DNA of 64,000 nucleotides. Origin: Desulfoprunum benzoelyticum (GTDB lineage Bacteria; Desulfobacterota; Desulfobulbia; Desulfobulbales; Desulfocapsaceae). The stretch is taken from NCBI RefSeq assembly GCF_014201505.1, contig NZ_JACHEO010000005.1:99045-163044 (forward strand). Reading direction: 5' to 3'. The notes beneath the pieces are model-generated. The model was not told the origin of the DNA and did no database searches. It saw only the letters and a list, made by a program, of their open reading frames with translations. The position numbers and the translations under genes are program-made. Shown piece after piece: positions 1 to 9,180 of this stretch (within the stretch, counting starts at the first letter, position 1; every line of letters begins with the position of its first letter).

Positions 1-3000
1 TTCCTGTCAGGCTGGCGACAACGGTCTCCAATTTCAACCCCCGCGAGGCCTTGACCAGAAGCCAGTCCCCTTTGCCGAGTTTCCCATCCCGCTCCAGTTC
101 CTTTATCCACGCCGCCGCCTGCTCCTTGTCCGCAAACACCCTGACCTGGTCTTCCCCCATACCGGCCATTCCGGCCGCCTCCGCCGTAAACCCGGCAAAG
201 TCGCCGACCAGACCAAGATAACGAACCCGGCATTCGGCCGCCAGTCTGCCGACCTCGCGATGCGCCGCCTCGCTGCTGTCGCCGAGTTCGAGCATGTCGC
301 CGAGAATCGCCGCCGTCACCCGCGCCCGCATCTGGGCGAGGGTCCGCAGGGCCGCCGCCATCGAGGCCGGGTTGGCGTTGTAGGTGTCGTTGAGAATGCC
401 GTAGCCGGCGGGAGCCATTATCGTTTCCATCCGTTTCGTTGCCGCCCGGAAATCGCCCAGACCGGCCGCGATCGCACCGCCATCGGCACCTGCCGACCAG
501 GCCAGGGCGGCGGCGGCAAGGGCGTTGGTGACGTTGTGCTGCCCGGCGACGCGAAGGCGGACATCGACCGAACCACCGGGAAAGTGCAGGGTGAATGAGG
601 ACCGACCGTCGTCGCCGACCGCGATACCTGTCGCCCAAAAATCAGGAGGGGCGGCTCCCATCCCCGGATGCAGGCCGAAGGTGATCTGCCGCTGCCGGTA
701 TTTCCCGGCACAGCGGCGCACCAGCGGATCGTCGGCATTGACGACCAGGACCCCGTCCGGTGCTGTCCCGGCAAACAGCTCCTCCTTGGCCCGGGCAACC
801 CCCTCGATGGATTGCAGACCTTCGAGGTGGGCGGCGTGAATATTGGTGATACAACTGATATCCGGCTCGGCGATCGCTGCCAGGCGTTCGATCTCGCCGG
901 GACGGTTCATCCCCATTTCGATGACTGCGGCCCGGTGCTTCACCGACAGCGGCAGCAACGATACCGGCATGCCGATCAGGTTGTTGAAGTTGCCGGCCGT
1001 TTTCAACACACAGTCTGACGGGTTGTCAGGTCCGGGCGGCCAGTGCCGGGCAAGGATCGCCGCCGTCATCTCCTTGACCGTCGTCTTGCCGCAGCTGCCG
1101 GTCAGTCCGATCACCACCGGCGCACTCAATCTGCGGATCAACCGCCGCCGGTAGTTGGCGAGATCCCCGAGGGCATGCTGAGTATCGTTCACCACGACCT
1201 GCGGCACTGCCCCGGCGTAGCGAGCCTCAATCCGTCGCGCCACGACGAGACAGCCCGCTCCCCTGTCGACGACCTGGCCGATAAAGTCATGGCCATCAAA
1301 TCTCTCGCCCTCGATGGCGACGAAGATATCCCCCGGCCCGACAGCTCGGCTGTCCGTCGCCACCTGTCCGAGGAGTTCAAAGCTCGACATTTCCGGTTCT
1401 TCAACGCCCGTCGCGGCGACGACGGCCGCCACGGTCCAACCGCTCAGGACATCCTTTGCCTGAAGGCAGTCGTCGAAAAATCGTTTTTCTCCTCCGACCA
1501 ACTGATATTGCTCATGGCCCTTGCCGGCGATCAGCACGATGTCCCCCCCGCCGGCGTTCCGGATCGCCAGGGCAATCGCCTCGCCCCGCCCGGCTACGAC
1601 GACGCAGCCCTTCTCAGCGACATTCCTCGTCGCCAACCAGTCAACCGGCCGGCAGGCCGTCCCGGCGGCGGCGACACCTGACGCCACCTGCTCCCGTATC
1701 GCCTCCGGCCGTTCGCTGCGGGGGTTGTCATCGGTCACGATCACCACATCGCAGATCTGCGCGGCAATGCCTCCCATGACCGGTCGCTTGCCGGTATCCC
1801 GGTCACCGCCGCAGCCGAAGACGCAAAACAGTTGCCGATGCGGGAGAGCGGCCAGCGCCGCCAGCACCTTTTCGAGGGCATCCGGCGTGTGGGCGTAATC
1901 GACAAGGACGACAGGCTGCCCGGAGGAATCGACGCCGGCGATCGCCACCCGCTGCAACCTTCCCGGGGCGCCCTGCGCTCCGGAAAGCAGGGAGACCGCT
2001 TTTCCGGTCGGAATCCCGAGCGCATGGGCCACAGCGAGACAAACCATGACATTGTCGGCATTGAATCGGCCGACGAGAGGGGAGTGGAGGAAGAACTCGC
2101 CGTCGGGGGTCGCTATCGTCAGCCGATTGCCCATGAGATCGGCCTCAAACCCGGCCAGCCGGAGATCTGCCTCCGGATGTGCGCCGCAGATCAGCGACCG
2201 TACCTCGCGATCCCGACACTGCAGGGCGAGCATGCCTGACCAGCCGCCTTCCTCGGCAGTTCCCTGGGGATAGCCGATAACCGCGTTGCCCGTCGCCTTC
2301 AGGTGGTGCGTGAAGAGGCGCGTTTTTGTCTCAAAATACTCATACATATCGGCATGATAATCGAGATGATCGCGTGTCAGGTTGGTGAAGGCGGCGACAT
2401 CGAAATGTAAGTTGCCAATCCGCGACTGGGCCAGGGCATGCGAGGAGACCTCCATGATGACATGGCTGACCCCGGCATCGGCCATCCGTCGCAGCAGTTC
2501 CTGGAGGAGCATGGCATCCGGCGTGGTGTGGGTAGCAGGGAAGACCGTCTTCCGGCCATCGACTGTATATCGGTAATTGACCGTGCCGATGACGCCGACG
2601 CCGTACCCCAGGCCGGAGAGAATTTCTTCGAGAAGATAGGTGATCGTCGTTTTGCCGTTGGTTCCCGTAATGCCGATGAGCTGCAGCGACGCGGAGGGGT
2701 GGCCGTACCAGGCCTCCGCCATTTCCGCATACGCCTCCTTGCTGTCATCGACGGCAATGACACAGGCATCCGAGGGCAGCAGCAGAGCGGAAGCGCATCG
2801 CCCCTGCTCGACGACGACGGCGGCACAGCCGCGGCGGATCGCATCGTCGATATAGGCATGACCGTCGACCAGAGTACCGGCAACGGCGACAAAGAGACTG
2901 CCGGGCACTACCCGGCGTGAATCGGCGGTGATGCCGATAACATCAGGCAGCTGCTTCTGCTTCCCTGTCCGGAGAACCTCATGGGGCATTCCGTCGAGGA

Positions 3001-3046
3001 GCCGTACAAGCGGTATAGCGTTGCCGTCCAATGATGTCCCGGTCAT
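1..3046 (-). CDS. murE-murF: Bifunctional MurE-MurF fusion (partial, 3' end beyond window)
   Basis: I translated the minus strand from the ATG at 3046 and the frame stays open to base 1 (1015 codons). The N-terminal half is MurE, which adds the third residue (diaminopimelate expected) to UDP-MurNAc-Ala-Glu. It has the ligase P-loop GTNGKTT, the DYAHTPDAL motif and the GKGHEQYQ motif near its end. About 20 residues later, with no stop, a complete MurF module starts (ATDSRAVGPGDIF, second P-loop GSCGKTT, EMGMNRPGEI, NDTYNANPAS). MurF adds D-Ala-D-Ala. The last residues, KASRGLKLETVVASL, are the usual MurF C-terminus, so the stop should lie only a few codons outside. The gene follows the PBP gene by 28 bp in the dcw cluster. 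Such fusions are known in some bacteria. Confidence 0.93.
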   Translation of the reverse strand, partial: MTGTSLDGNAIPLVRLLDGMPHEVLRTGKQKQLPDVIGITADSRRVVPGSLFVAVAGTLVDGHAYIDDAIRRGCAAVVVEQGRCASALLLPSDACVIAVDDSKEAYAEMAEAWYGHPSASLQLIGITGTNGKTTITYLLEEILSGLGYGVGVIGTVNYRYTVDGRKTVFPATHTTPDAMLLQELLRRMADAGVSHVIMEVSSHALAQSRIGNLHFDVAAFTNLTRDHLDYHADMYEYFETKTRLFTHHLKATGNAVIGYPQGTAEEGGWSGMLALQCRDREVRSLICGAHPEADLRLAGFEADLMGNRLTIATPDGEFFLHSPLVGRFNADNVMVCLAVAHALGIPTGKAVSLLSGAQGAPGRLQRVAIAGVDSSGQPVVLVDYAHTPDALEKVLAALAALPHRQLFCVFGCGGDRDTGKRPVMGGIAAQICDVVIVTDDNPRSERPEAIREQVASGVAAAGTACRPVDWLATRNVAEKGCVVVAGRGEAIALAIRNAGGGDIVLIAGKGHEQYQLVGGEKRFFDDCLQAKDVLSGWTVAAVVAATGVEEPEMSSFELLGQVATDSRAVGPGDIFVAIEGERFDGHDFIGQVVDRGAGCLVVARRIEARYAGAVPQVVVNDTQHALGDLANYRRRLIRRLSAPVVIGLTGSCGKTTVKEMTAAILARHWPPGPDNPSDCVLKTAGNFNNLIGMPVSLLPLSVKHRAAVIEMGMNRPGEIERLAAIAEPDISCITNIHAAHLEGLQSIEGVARAKEELFAGTAPDGVLVVNADDPLVRRCAGKYRQRQITFGLHPGMGAAPPDFWATGIAVGDDGRSSFTLHFPGGSVDVRLRVAGQHNVTNALAAAALAWSAGADGGAIAAGLGDFRAATKRMETIMAPAGYGILNDTYNANPASMAAALRTLAQMRARVTAAILGDMLELGDSSEAAHREVGRLAAECRVRYLGLVGDFAGFTAEAAGMAGMGEDQVRVFADKEQAAAWIKELERDGKLGKGDWLLVKASRGLKLETVVASLTG

Positions 3047-3074
3047 GACCTGTTCTCCTGTTCCTCAGCCATCG

Positions 3075-4970
3075 CTACCGCGACTCCTTTTGCAACGTCT
3101 GTTTTTTCTCAAGATTTTTCAGTTGGATGGCCTCTTCTTTCTGCAACACGATGACACATTCACCTTTTTTGGCCAGCAACTCCCCGGGCTTCGGTTCCTG
3201 TCCCGTGACCTTGCCGGCACCGACGATCCGAATCCTGACATCCGCCTTTCCCAGGGTCCTGAGGGCTTTCCGCAGGCTCATGCCCTTCAGATCCGGCATC
3301 GGAAAGATCTTGTCCTCCTCAGACAGCGAACTGACCCGGATCGTCCGGTCCAATCCGACATCGTCTTTTGCCGCGGTATAATTGACCTTCTTCCGCTCCC
3401 CGGGCGAGACGACATCGGAGACCGTCATTCCCACCTGCTGCAGGACGGCAATCCGTTGCACCACAGAATCGACCGCCTTGGCCAGGTCCTGGTCCTCCGC
3501 TTTTCTGGTTTTGACATTGACAGCCGGTTCCTTGACCACCACCAGCAGAACCAATTCGGGATGGAGGGAAGGAACGACGGTAAACTGCAGACGGTAACGA
3601 TTCAGATTCCAAAGTGATTTTTTCCCGGTCGCCACCAGATTATCGGTTTCGAAAAAGATTGAATCGAGCTGGCCTGATTGCGACTGTCCCGCCAGCAATC
3701 GCATGATTTCCCTGGAAGTCTGGGCGGAAACGGTCTGTCGGCCGGTGAGGGATTCCTGCCGCCCCGGCACGGGATACTCTCTTTTGGTCTCCGGATCAAC
3801 CAGCTGCGACACCGCCCTGGCCCTGACTTTTTCCCCGCTGTTCAGCAGACAGGTCACCGAGGTAAGCAGTTGCAGCGGGGTCAGGAAGCCCGGAACCGTA
3901 TCGAAGCTCTCCTCCTCTTTCGACGCTATCTCATGCATCTCGCTTGATGAGGACAACAGTTTGCTGTCTTCGATAAACTCGGGCGGCAGAGGTTCGTTGA
4001 GACCTATCCTGTCCCAGAGCCGAACCTGACTGCCCAGACTCTCATCGGAGGGGATCAGACTCCACGGCAACTGGCCTCCGGAGACCTCGTTCTGGGTGTT
4101 CAACAGGGAGGCATCACGAAGAAAACGGCGGATTTCGACAGGAAGCAGGATCGGCTCAAGGAAGAGGTTGGTCAGCACATCCTCCGGATACTCCCGGTAA
4201 TTATTGGGATTGTAGGAAGGATACTGCACCGACGCCACGATCGCCCCGGAACCGGCTTCCATCAGATAGGCCCCGGCCTTGACTCCCGACTGGCGGGCAA
4301 CGATGTTTTCGATCAGAGTCTCGAGAATCCCCTGGATCTTCAGATCAATTGTCAGAACGAGATGGGGGAACCCCCGGAGGTGGTCGGCGTTTTCCTCACT
4401 GACCGTCGTGTGCCGGCTGAGCAGAGAATCGTAATAATACTCGATTCCCGAAAGACCAATGTCATTTTCGGCGAATCCGACAAGGTGAGCGGCTGTTTCC
4501 TCCTGGGGATAAAAGCGGGCCTTCTCCTGGCTCAGAAATATCCCGGGGATATTGAGTTTTTTGACCGATTCTTCCTGCTGCTGGCTGATGTTCTGGAAGA
4601 CCCAGGTCCTCAGGGCATCTCCCTGTAATCGCTCAAGAATCTGCTGACTGTCGACCAGCAGGACGGATGAGAGCTTGGCCGCGGTCTCCTCGGCAGCCGG
4701 AATTTCCCTCATCCTGGCGCAGACTGAGACCTTTTCGAGTGATACCGCTAGTTCCTTGAAATTCCGATCATAGATTATCCCCCGAGTATCACTTCCGGAA
4801 TCCATCGATTTCCGGGCGACTTCAAAAAAATCCTGTGCCTTGACGAACAGCTTGTGGAAATCGACGTAATACCAGGAGGCAGCGGCCAGTACGATCAGAA
4901 GGATGGCAAACAGGATCGCCGGTCTACGCCCGGTATTCTTCCTCGCACGTAGACGGGATGATTTTGCCAT
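3075..4970 (-). CDS. FtsI-like class B PBP with degenerate transpeptidase motifs and C-terminal PASTA domain
   Basis: 631 residues at the ftsI position of the dcw cluster. There is one membrane segment at about 18-36, a class-B dimerisation region (RGIIYDRN, 63-70), a transpeptidase-like fold region (PSYNPN at 251-256, TPLQL at 364-368) and a PASTA domain at about 556-612. The catalytic motifs are gone, while their flanks still align. EPGSTFK is replaced by EPILLPV (272-278), so Ser is Leu275 and Lys is Val278. SSN-x2-M-x2-IA becomes SSSSEMHEIA (340-349), losing the Asn. VAGKTGT becomes VATGKKS (446-452). The family normally crosslinks septal peptidoglycan; this copy should not acylate. I infer a structural or divisome-scaffold role, with catalysis supplied by another PBP. 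The frame is intact, so it is not an obvious pseudogene. Confidence 0.85.
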   Translation of the reverse strand: MAKSSRLRARKNTGRRPAILFAILLIVLAAASWYYVDFHKLFVKAQDFFEVARKSMDSGSDTRGIIYDRNFKELAVSLEKVSVCARMREIPAAEETAAKLSSVLLVDSQQILERLQGDALRTWVFQNISQQQEESVKKLNIPGIFLSQEKARFYPQEETAAHLVGFAENDIGLSGIEYYYDSLLSRHTTVSEENADHLRGFPHLVLTIDLKIQGILETLIENIVARQSGVKAGAYLMEAGSGAIVASVQYPSYNPNNYREYPEDVLTNLFLEPILLPVEIRRFLRDASLLNTQNEVSGGQLPWSLIPSDESLGSQVRLWDRIGLNEPLPPEFIEDSKLLSSSSEMHEIASKEEESFDTVPGFLTPLQLLTSVTCLLNSGEKVRARAVSQLVDPETKREYPVPGRQESLTGRQTVSAQTSREIMRLLAGQSQSGQLDSIFFETDNLVATGKKSLWNLNRYRLQFTVVPSLHPELVLLVVVKEPAVNVKTRKAEDQDLAKAVDSVVQRIAVLQQVGMTVSDVVSPGERKKVNYTAAKDDVGLDRTIRVSSLSEEDKIFPMPDLKGMSLRKALRTLGKADVRIRIVGAGKVTGQEPKPGELLAKKGECVIVLQKEEAIQLKNLEKKQTLQKESR

Positions 4971-4978
4971 TTTTCCAC

Positions 4979-5374
4979 TCAGAAGTACCTGAATTGTCCG
5001 GAAGCGCGATTATATCTGAGCACCTGCCCCTTATCCGGCTTTGACAGTGAGACAGAGCCGCCGGCAACCGAAGTGACCTGTTCCGGGGTCAGCAGCTGTG
5101 ATCTCTCAGCCTTCAACAGACTGTTGGTGATCATCAGGTCATAGTGGAGGTCGTCGGTTGTGGCAATAGACTCCTCGACACTCGAAACCAGGAACCCGAA
5201 GAGGAGTTGAATGGCGAACACGACTGGCAACAGGACAACCAGCCCTTTGCCGATGGCCTTCCAGACCTCGACGCCGCCCGGCAGGACGATACCGCGGCGC
5301 CGACCCAGAAGATGCCGTATCCTGATTGGAACAGTGGAACGATAGTACGCTTGAGTTGATCCCTGATACAACAT
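4979..5374 (-). CDS. ftsL: FtsL-like cell-division membrane protein
   Basis: 131 residues with a basic N-terminus, one hydrophobic segment at about 44-66 and a short extracytoplasmic part. The identification rests mainly on position: it lies between rsmH and the ftsI-like gene, where ftsL sits in dcw clusters. FtsL sequences are poorly conserved. The protein would work in the inner membrane with FtsB/FtsQ and FtsW/FtsI. The start has a strong Shine-Dalgarno sequence (GGAGGAG) directly upstream of the ATG. It is 13 bp from rsmH and 8 bp from the PBP gene, so one transcript is likely. Confidence 0.7.
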   Translation of the reverse strand: MLYQGSTQAYYRSTVPIRIRHLLGRRRGIVLPGGVEVWKAIGKGLVVLLPVVFAIQLLFGFLVSSVEESIATTDDLHYDLMITNSLLKAERSQLLTPEQVTSVAGGSVSLSKPDKGQVLRYNRASGQFRYF

Positions 5375-5387
5375 GACTCCTCCCCCC

Positions 5388-6296
5388 TCATTGTTCCGCT
5401 CTTTTGCAGGCGGCCCTCAACCGGGCGCTGCGAGAGCGCGGATTCTCCGCAATTTCCTCCGCCCGCGGCATGACGGGCTTTGCCGTGAGTACTTCCAGTT
5501 CCTTGTTTTGACGAAATTTTCTTTTCACTATCCGATCCTCAAGAGAGTGAAAGGAAATCACACAGAAGCGGGCGCCGGTATTCAACAACGGCACGGCCTC
5601 GTCAAGTATCCGGGCCAGGTTTTCCAGTTCGGTGTTGACGGCAATGCGCAGGGCCTGGAACACCTTGGTCGCAACATGGATCTTCTTCGGATGAAATCTC
5701 CGCGGCACCGCTGCCGCCACCAGAGCCGCCAGTTGCCGGGTAGTGCGAATCGGCTCTTTTTCACGCGCCCTGGCTATCTCTGCCGCAATCGGTCGAGCCT
5801 GGTATTCATCACCAAAATAAAAAAAGATATCCGCCAGTTGTTCTTCGCTACACGACGCCAGGAGGGAAGCAGCCGTAGTATCCTGGCGGATATCCATTCT
5901 CATGTCGAGCGGCTCGTCTCGCTGGAAACTGAACCCTCTTTCTCCTCTGTCCAACTGCAGCGACGACAGTCCGATATCTATCAGCACGCCGTCCACCCGA
6001 TCGATCCCCAGCCCCTTGAGGCCGCTGACAATCTCGGCAAAATTGCTCCTGATGATCGTCAACCGCGTACCAAAATCCCTCAGGCGTTTGCGGCTCAGCT
6101 CAATCGCCGCTTCGTCCCATTCAAAGGCGATCACCCGACCGTCCGGTGCAGATCGGGACAATAGTGCTTCCGTGTGTCCGCCCAGGCCGAGCGTGCCATC
6201 GACATAAACGCCGCCCGGCACGGGATCGAGATACCGAAGGATCTCATCGACCAGGACTGAGCGATGGATCTCTTCGATCGCCGCTTCCACACCCAT
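5388..6296 (-). CDS. rsmH: 16S rRNA (cytosine1402-N4)-methyltransferase RsmH
   Basis: 302 residues, normal for the family (formerly MraW). It uses SAM to methylate N4 of C1402 in 16S rRNA. The SAM-binding motif DGTLGLGGHTEALL is at about 33-46. Other family motifs present are HRSVLVDE near the N-terminus, DIGLSSLQLD in the middle and FCVISFHSLEDRIVK near the C-terminus. The start codon overlaps the mraZ stop (TGATG), indicating translational coupling. Confidence 0.97.
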   Translation of the reverse strand: MGVEAAIEEIHRSVLVDEILRYLDPVPGGVYVDGTLGLGGHTEALLSRSAPDGRVIAFEWDEAAIELSRKRLRDFGTRLTIIRSNFAEIVSGLKGLGIDRVDGVLIDIGLSSLQLDRGERGFSFQRDEPLDMRMDIRQDTTAASLLASCSEEQLADIFFYFGDEYQARPIAAEIARAREKEPIRTTRQLAALVAAAVPRRFHPKKIHVATKVFQALRIAVNTELENLARILDEAVPLLNTGARFCVISFHSLEDRIVKRKFRQNKELEVLTAKPVMPRAEEIAENPRSRSARLRAACKRAEQ

Positions 6297-6754
6297 CAGA
6301 GAATTCCGAGACGGGCAAGGCTCTCGCCGAAATCGTTGAATGTCTCACCGGTCGCATCGTTCTCCCGGACCCATGCCTCCTTGTCCCAGATCTCGATCCA
6401 ATCAAGCATTCCGGTCAGAACAACATCCCTCTTCAGCCCGACATCCATCCGCAGATTCTGGGGCAACAGGATTCGCCCCTGTTTGTCCAGAAGGCATTCG
6501 GTGACGCCACCGATGACATAACGGACGAAGCTGGTCATGCCCTGCTGTCCCTTCCCTTCCGTCAGTAACTTGTTTTCCAGAATATCCCAGGCGGCAAGGG
6601 GATAGGCGCGGAGGTGCTGCCTGCCCCAGGCAGTGATCATCAGGGTCTCAGATTCATACTGGCGAAGCACTTCACGAAAACGACTGGGAAAGTTCAACCT
6701 TCCCTTGTCGTCAAGCGTGTGTTCCGACCTGCTGCGAAATCTGCTCTGAATCAT
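6296..6754 (-). CDS. mraZ: Transcriptional regulator MraZ
   Basis: 152 residues from the ATG at 6754. A TTG eight codons earlier (6778) is in frame, but GAGGAGAAGG lies just ahead of the ATG and the protein then begins MIQSRFRSRSEHTLDDKGR as MraZ proteins do. It has two AbrB/SpoVT-type halves, each with a DxxGR motif (DDKGRLNFP near residue 16, DKQGRILLP near residue 89). MraZ is a ring-shaped DNA-binding protein that represses its own dcw operon. It is the first gene of this cluster, with candidate binding repeats just upstream. Confidence 0.96.
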   Translation of the reverse strand: MIQSRFRSRSEHTLDDKGRLNFPSRFREVLRQYESETLMITAWGRQHLRAYPLAAWDILENKLLTEGKGQQGMTSFVRYVIGGVTECLLDKQGRILLPQNLRMDVGLKRDVVLTGMLDWIEIWDKEAWVRENDATGETFNDFGESLARLGIL

Positions 6755-6788
6755 GAAAGCGCCCTTCTCCTCTTCCAACCACCAACAA

Positions 6789-6813
6789 CCACCTTTCTAC
6801 CACTTTGCTCCAC
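6789..6813 (-). promoter_or_regulatory. Candidate MraZ operator (three GTGG repeats)
   Basis: Read on the minus strand, GTGG occurs three times, spaced 10 and 11 bp apart, with the first two followed by A-rich spacers (GTGGAGCAAA, GTGGTAGAAAG, GTGG). Direct repeats of this type with helical-turn spacing are the known MraZ box layout (TGGGN in E. coli, AAAGTGG-like in mollicutes). They lie between the predicted -10 and the mraZ start codon. Assignment is from pattern and position only. Confidence 0.6.
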
Positions 6814-6823
6814 TATATGATCT

Positions 6824-6851
6824 TTTATATCAGGACCAGACAGACTGTCAA
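6824..6851 (-). promoter_or_regulatory. Sigma70-type promoter of the dcw cluster
   Basis: The minus strand reads TTGACA (6851-6846), a 16-bp spacer, then TATAAA (6829-6824). Transcription would start near 6817, just ahead of the GTGG repeats, giving mraZ a leader of about 60 nt. It is the best promoter match in this region. Confidence 0.65.
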
Positions 6852-7194
6852 GGGAAATTACATGTAACTTCGGGCAAGTAACTAAATTGACAGAGAATCC
6901 TGGAAATAACTACATGCGGGCGCATCAAGCAACTCTACACCATATGTGGTATATCAATAGACTGCAGGGCATTCGCACCGTCGGTCTGCCACCGTCAGCT
7001 CACGACCGCCGGCAACAGTCAGCAGGGCCTGATATTTCAGGCAACGCGTGAATAATGGGGCCTTGCGTCGACATTCCTGCAAAAAAGGATGTGGCGAAAA
7101 GTGGTGCGAATTGAAAACGCGATGCTGATCAAAAGAGAGGTGAGGAAGTAGAACCGGGCAGGCCCGGACAAATCGAAACTGCTAGGGGATGGAA
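6852..7194. other. Intergenic gap between panB and the dcw promoter
   Basis: I see no supportable gene here. Short frames on both strands lack ribosome binding sites and protein-like composition. There is an imperfect palindrome (ACCATATGTGGT) near 6940 and a small GC hairpin (CCGGGC/GCCCGG) near 7154. Neither has a recognised function. Confidence 0.5.
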
Positions 7195-7225
7195 GGCGAC
7201 CCCGGCCGGGAGAGTCGGGATCGCC
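7195..7225 (-). terminator. Hairpin after panB, possible terminator
   Basis: A stem of ten pairs (GGCGATCCCG with CGGGGTCGCC, one G-U) with an 11-nt loop lies 14 bp past the panB stop on the minus strand. No U-run follows, so it may be a 3' end stabiliser or a weak or Rho-dependent end rather than a classic terminator. Confidence 0.4.
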
Positions 7226-7238
7226 CAAAGGAGAGGGG

Positions 7239-8069
7239 CTATTCCGCCAGGAGCTGGCGGTAATCGAGGCTGTCGGCGAAACTGTGCTCCGCCCCTGGAT
7301 AGGAACCGTTGCGCACCTCGCTGTTGTACTCCTCGACCGCCGCTTTGATCTGCGGCGCGAGGCTGGCATACTGTTTGACGAATTTCGGTTGGAACTTCTC
7401 GAACATCCCAAGCATGTCCTGGCCGACCAGGACCTGGCCGTCACAGTGGACCCCGGCGCCGATGCCGATCGTCGGGATCGCCAGGGACGAGGTGATGATT
7501 TCGGCCAGCCCCGCCGGCACACACTCGATGGTCAGGGCGAAGGCCCCGGCCTCTTCCAGGGCCTTCGCCTCGGCGACCAGCCGCCGCGCCGCCTCCAGGT
7601 CCTTGCCCTGGACCTTATAGCCGCCGAGCTGGCTGGCGGTCTGGGGGGTCAAACCGATGTGGCCCATGACCGGCACCCCGGCCTCGACCAGCCCCTTCAC
7701 CACCACGCACATCTCAAGACCGCCTTCGAGTTTGACGGCATCGGAACCGGCCTCCTTCATGATCCGCAGGCCGTTGATCACCGCATCCCGCACCCCGGTG
7801 TGGTAAGACCCGAAGGGCATGTCGCAGATCACAAAGGCATCCGGAGCCCCCCGACGAACAGCGGCAGCGTGATGGATCATATCCGCCATCGTTACCGGCA
7901 CCGTCGAGTCATATCCCAGCATGACCATCCCGAGCGAATCCCCGACCAGGAGGATATCGACCTCGCAGGATGCGAACAGTGACGCCATTGCGGCATCGTA
8001 GGCAGTAAGCACCGTGATCTTGCTGCCGCCGGCCTTCATTGCCCTGATATCTCTGATTGTTTTGCGCAT
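7239..8069 (-). CDS. panB: 3-methyl-2-oxobutanoate hydroxymethyltransferase
   Basis: 276 residues from the ATG at 8069. A second ATG directly precedes it and the frame continues upstream, but AGGAGAA lies at the right distance and the protein then begins MRKTIRDI, as expected. It transfers a hydroxymethyl group from methylenetetrahydrofolate to 2-oxoisovalerate, the first committed step of pantothenate synthesis. Conserved pieces include LTAYDAAMA, the metal-binding region DILLVGDSLGMVMLGYDST, and KLEGG, GHIGLTPQ and IGIGAG. It is the last gene of the ruv-containing run; panC is not in the window. Confidence 0.96.
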   Translation of the reverse strand: MRKTIRDIRAMKAGGSKITVLTAYDAAMASLFASCEVDILLVGDSLGMVMLGYDSTVPVTMADMIHHAAAVRRGAPDAFVICDMPFGSYHTGVRDAVINGLRIMKEAGSDAVKLEGGLEMCVVVKGLVEAGVPVMGHIGLTPQTASQLGGYKVQGKDLEAARRLVAEAKALEEAGAFALTIECVPAGLAEIITSSLAIPTIGIGAGVHCDGQVLVGQDMLGMFEKFQPKFVKQYASLAPQIKAAVEEYNSEVRNGSYPGAEHSFADSLDYRQLLAE

Positions 8070-8112
8070 CATTTCTCCTGTGTCCAGGTATTGGCTGCCT
8101 TGTCTTCGACAG

Positions 8113-9180
8113 TTACTGATCTTCCCTCTCCTCAAACAGCGACGGATGATTCTTCAGTCGAGACGGCGACTTGCGCTGAAAATGCTCATAGGCCTTGACG
8201 GTCGCCACCCGCCCCCGCGGCGTCCGTTTGATGAAGCCCGACTGGATCAGAAAGGGCTCATAAACATCCTCGAGAGTGTTCTTCTCCTCGCAGACCACGG
8301 TCGCCAGGGTCTCCAGGCCGATCGGGCCACCGTGGAACTTGTCGATGACAGTCAGCAGGATGCGACGATCCATGTCATCAAGACCGAATCGGTCAACCCC
8401 GAGCAGGTCGAGGGCCTCGTCGGCGACCTTGGCGTCGACCACCTGATGGCCCCCGACCTCGGCGAAATCCCGCACCCGGCGCAGCAGGCGGTTGGCGATC
8501 CGCGGTGTGCCGCGCGACCGCCGCCCCAGTTCGAGCGCCCCGGAATGATCGACGTGCATACCCAGCAGGGCGGCCGAACGGAGGACGATGGTGACCAGTT
8601 CTTCCGGCGAGTAGAATTCGAGCCGCAACACGACTCCGAACCGGTCGCGCAGCGGCGGGGTCAGCAGCCCAGTGCGGGTGGTGGCGCCGACCAGGGTGAA
8701 ACGGGGCAGGTTCATCTTCACCGACCGGGCCCCCGGCCCCTGGCCGATGATCAGATCGAGCTGAAAATCCTCCATCGCCGGGTAGAGTACCTCCTCGACG
8801 ACATGGTTGAGACGGTGGATCTCGTCGATGAACAGGATGTCCCCTTCCTGCAGGCTGGTCAGAATCGCCGCCAGATCGCCCTGTTTTTCGATCACCGGGC
8901 CGGAGGTGACCTTGATCCCGGCTCCCATCTCGTTGGCGATGATATACGACAGGGTCGTCTTGCCGAGGCCGGGAAATCCGTGAAAGAGGACATGGTCAAG
9001 GGGTTCGCCCCTTCCCCTGGCAGCCTTCATAAAGATATCGAGGCTGCGGCAGACCTGCTCCTGGCCGATATAGTCGGCCAACCGCTGCGGCCGCAGGGCG
9101 TGGTCGTTCACCGGTTCCCGGCTGAGCGGCTGGGGATTGACCAGGCGACCATCGACGGCGATCTCCTCTTCCCTGTTCAT
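8113..9180 (-). CDS. ruvB: Holliday junction branch-migration ATPase RuvB
   Basis: 355 residues. It is the AAA+ motor that drives branch migration with RuvA. Walker A is [11 protein letters not shown] (about 69-79), Walker B is FIDEIHRL, sensor 1 is GATTRTGLL, and the C-terminal winged helix carries RTPRGR. The N-terminus [14 protein letters not shown] is typical. The start overlaps the ruvA stop by 4 bp. Confidence 0.98.
   Translation of the reverse strand: MNREEEIAVDGRLVNPQPLSREPVNDHALRPQRLADYIGQEQVCRSLDIFMKAARGRGEPLDHVLFHGFPGLGKTTLSYIIANEMGAGIKVTSGPVIEKQGDLAAILTSLQEGDILFIDEIHRLNHVVEEVLYPAMEDFQLDLIIGQGPGARSVKMNLPRFTLVGATTRTGLLTPPLRDRFGVVLRLEFYSPEELVTIVLRSAALLGMHVDHSGALELGRRSRGTPRIANRLLRRVRDFAEVGGHQVVDAKVADEALDLLGVDRFGLDDMDRRILLTVIDKFHGGPIGLETLATVVCEEKNTLEDVYEPFLIQSGFIKRTPRGRVATVKAYEHFQRKSPSRLKNHPSLFEEREDQ

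Noticed and set aside
1400..1500. Separate murE and murF genes with a stop between them
   Set aside because: Translation from 3046 stays in one frame through the junction and agrees in phase with base 1 of the window.
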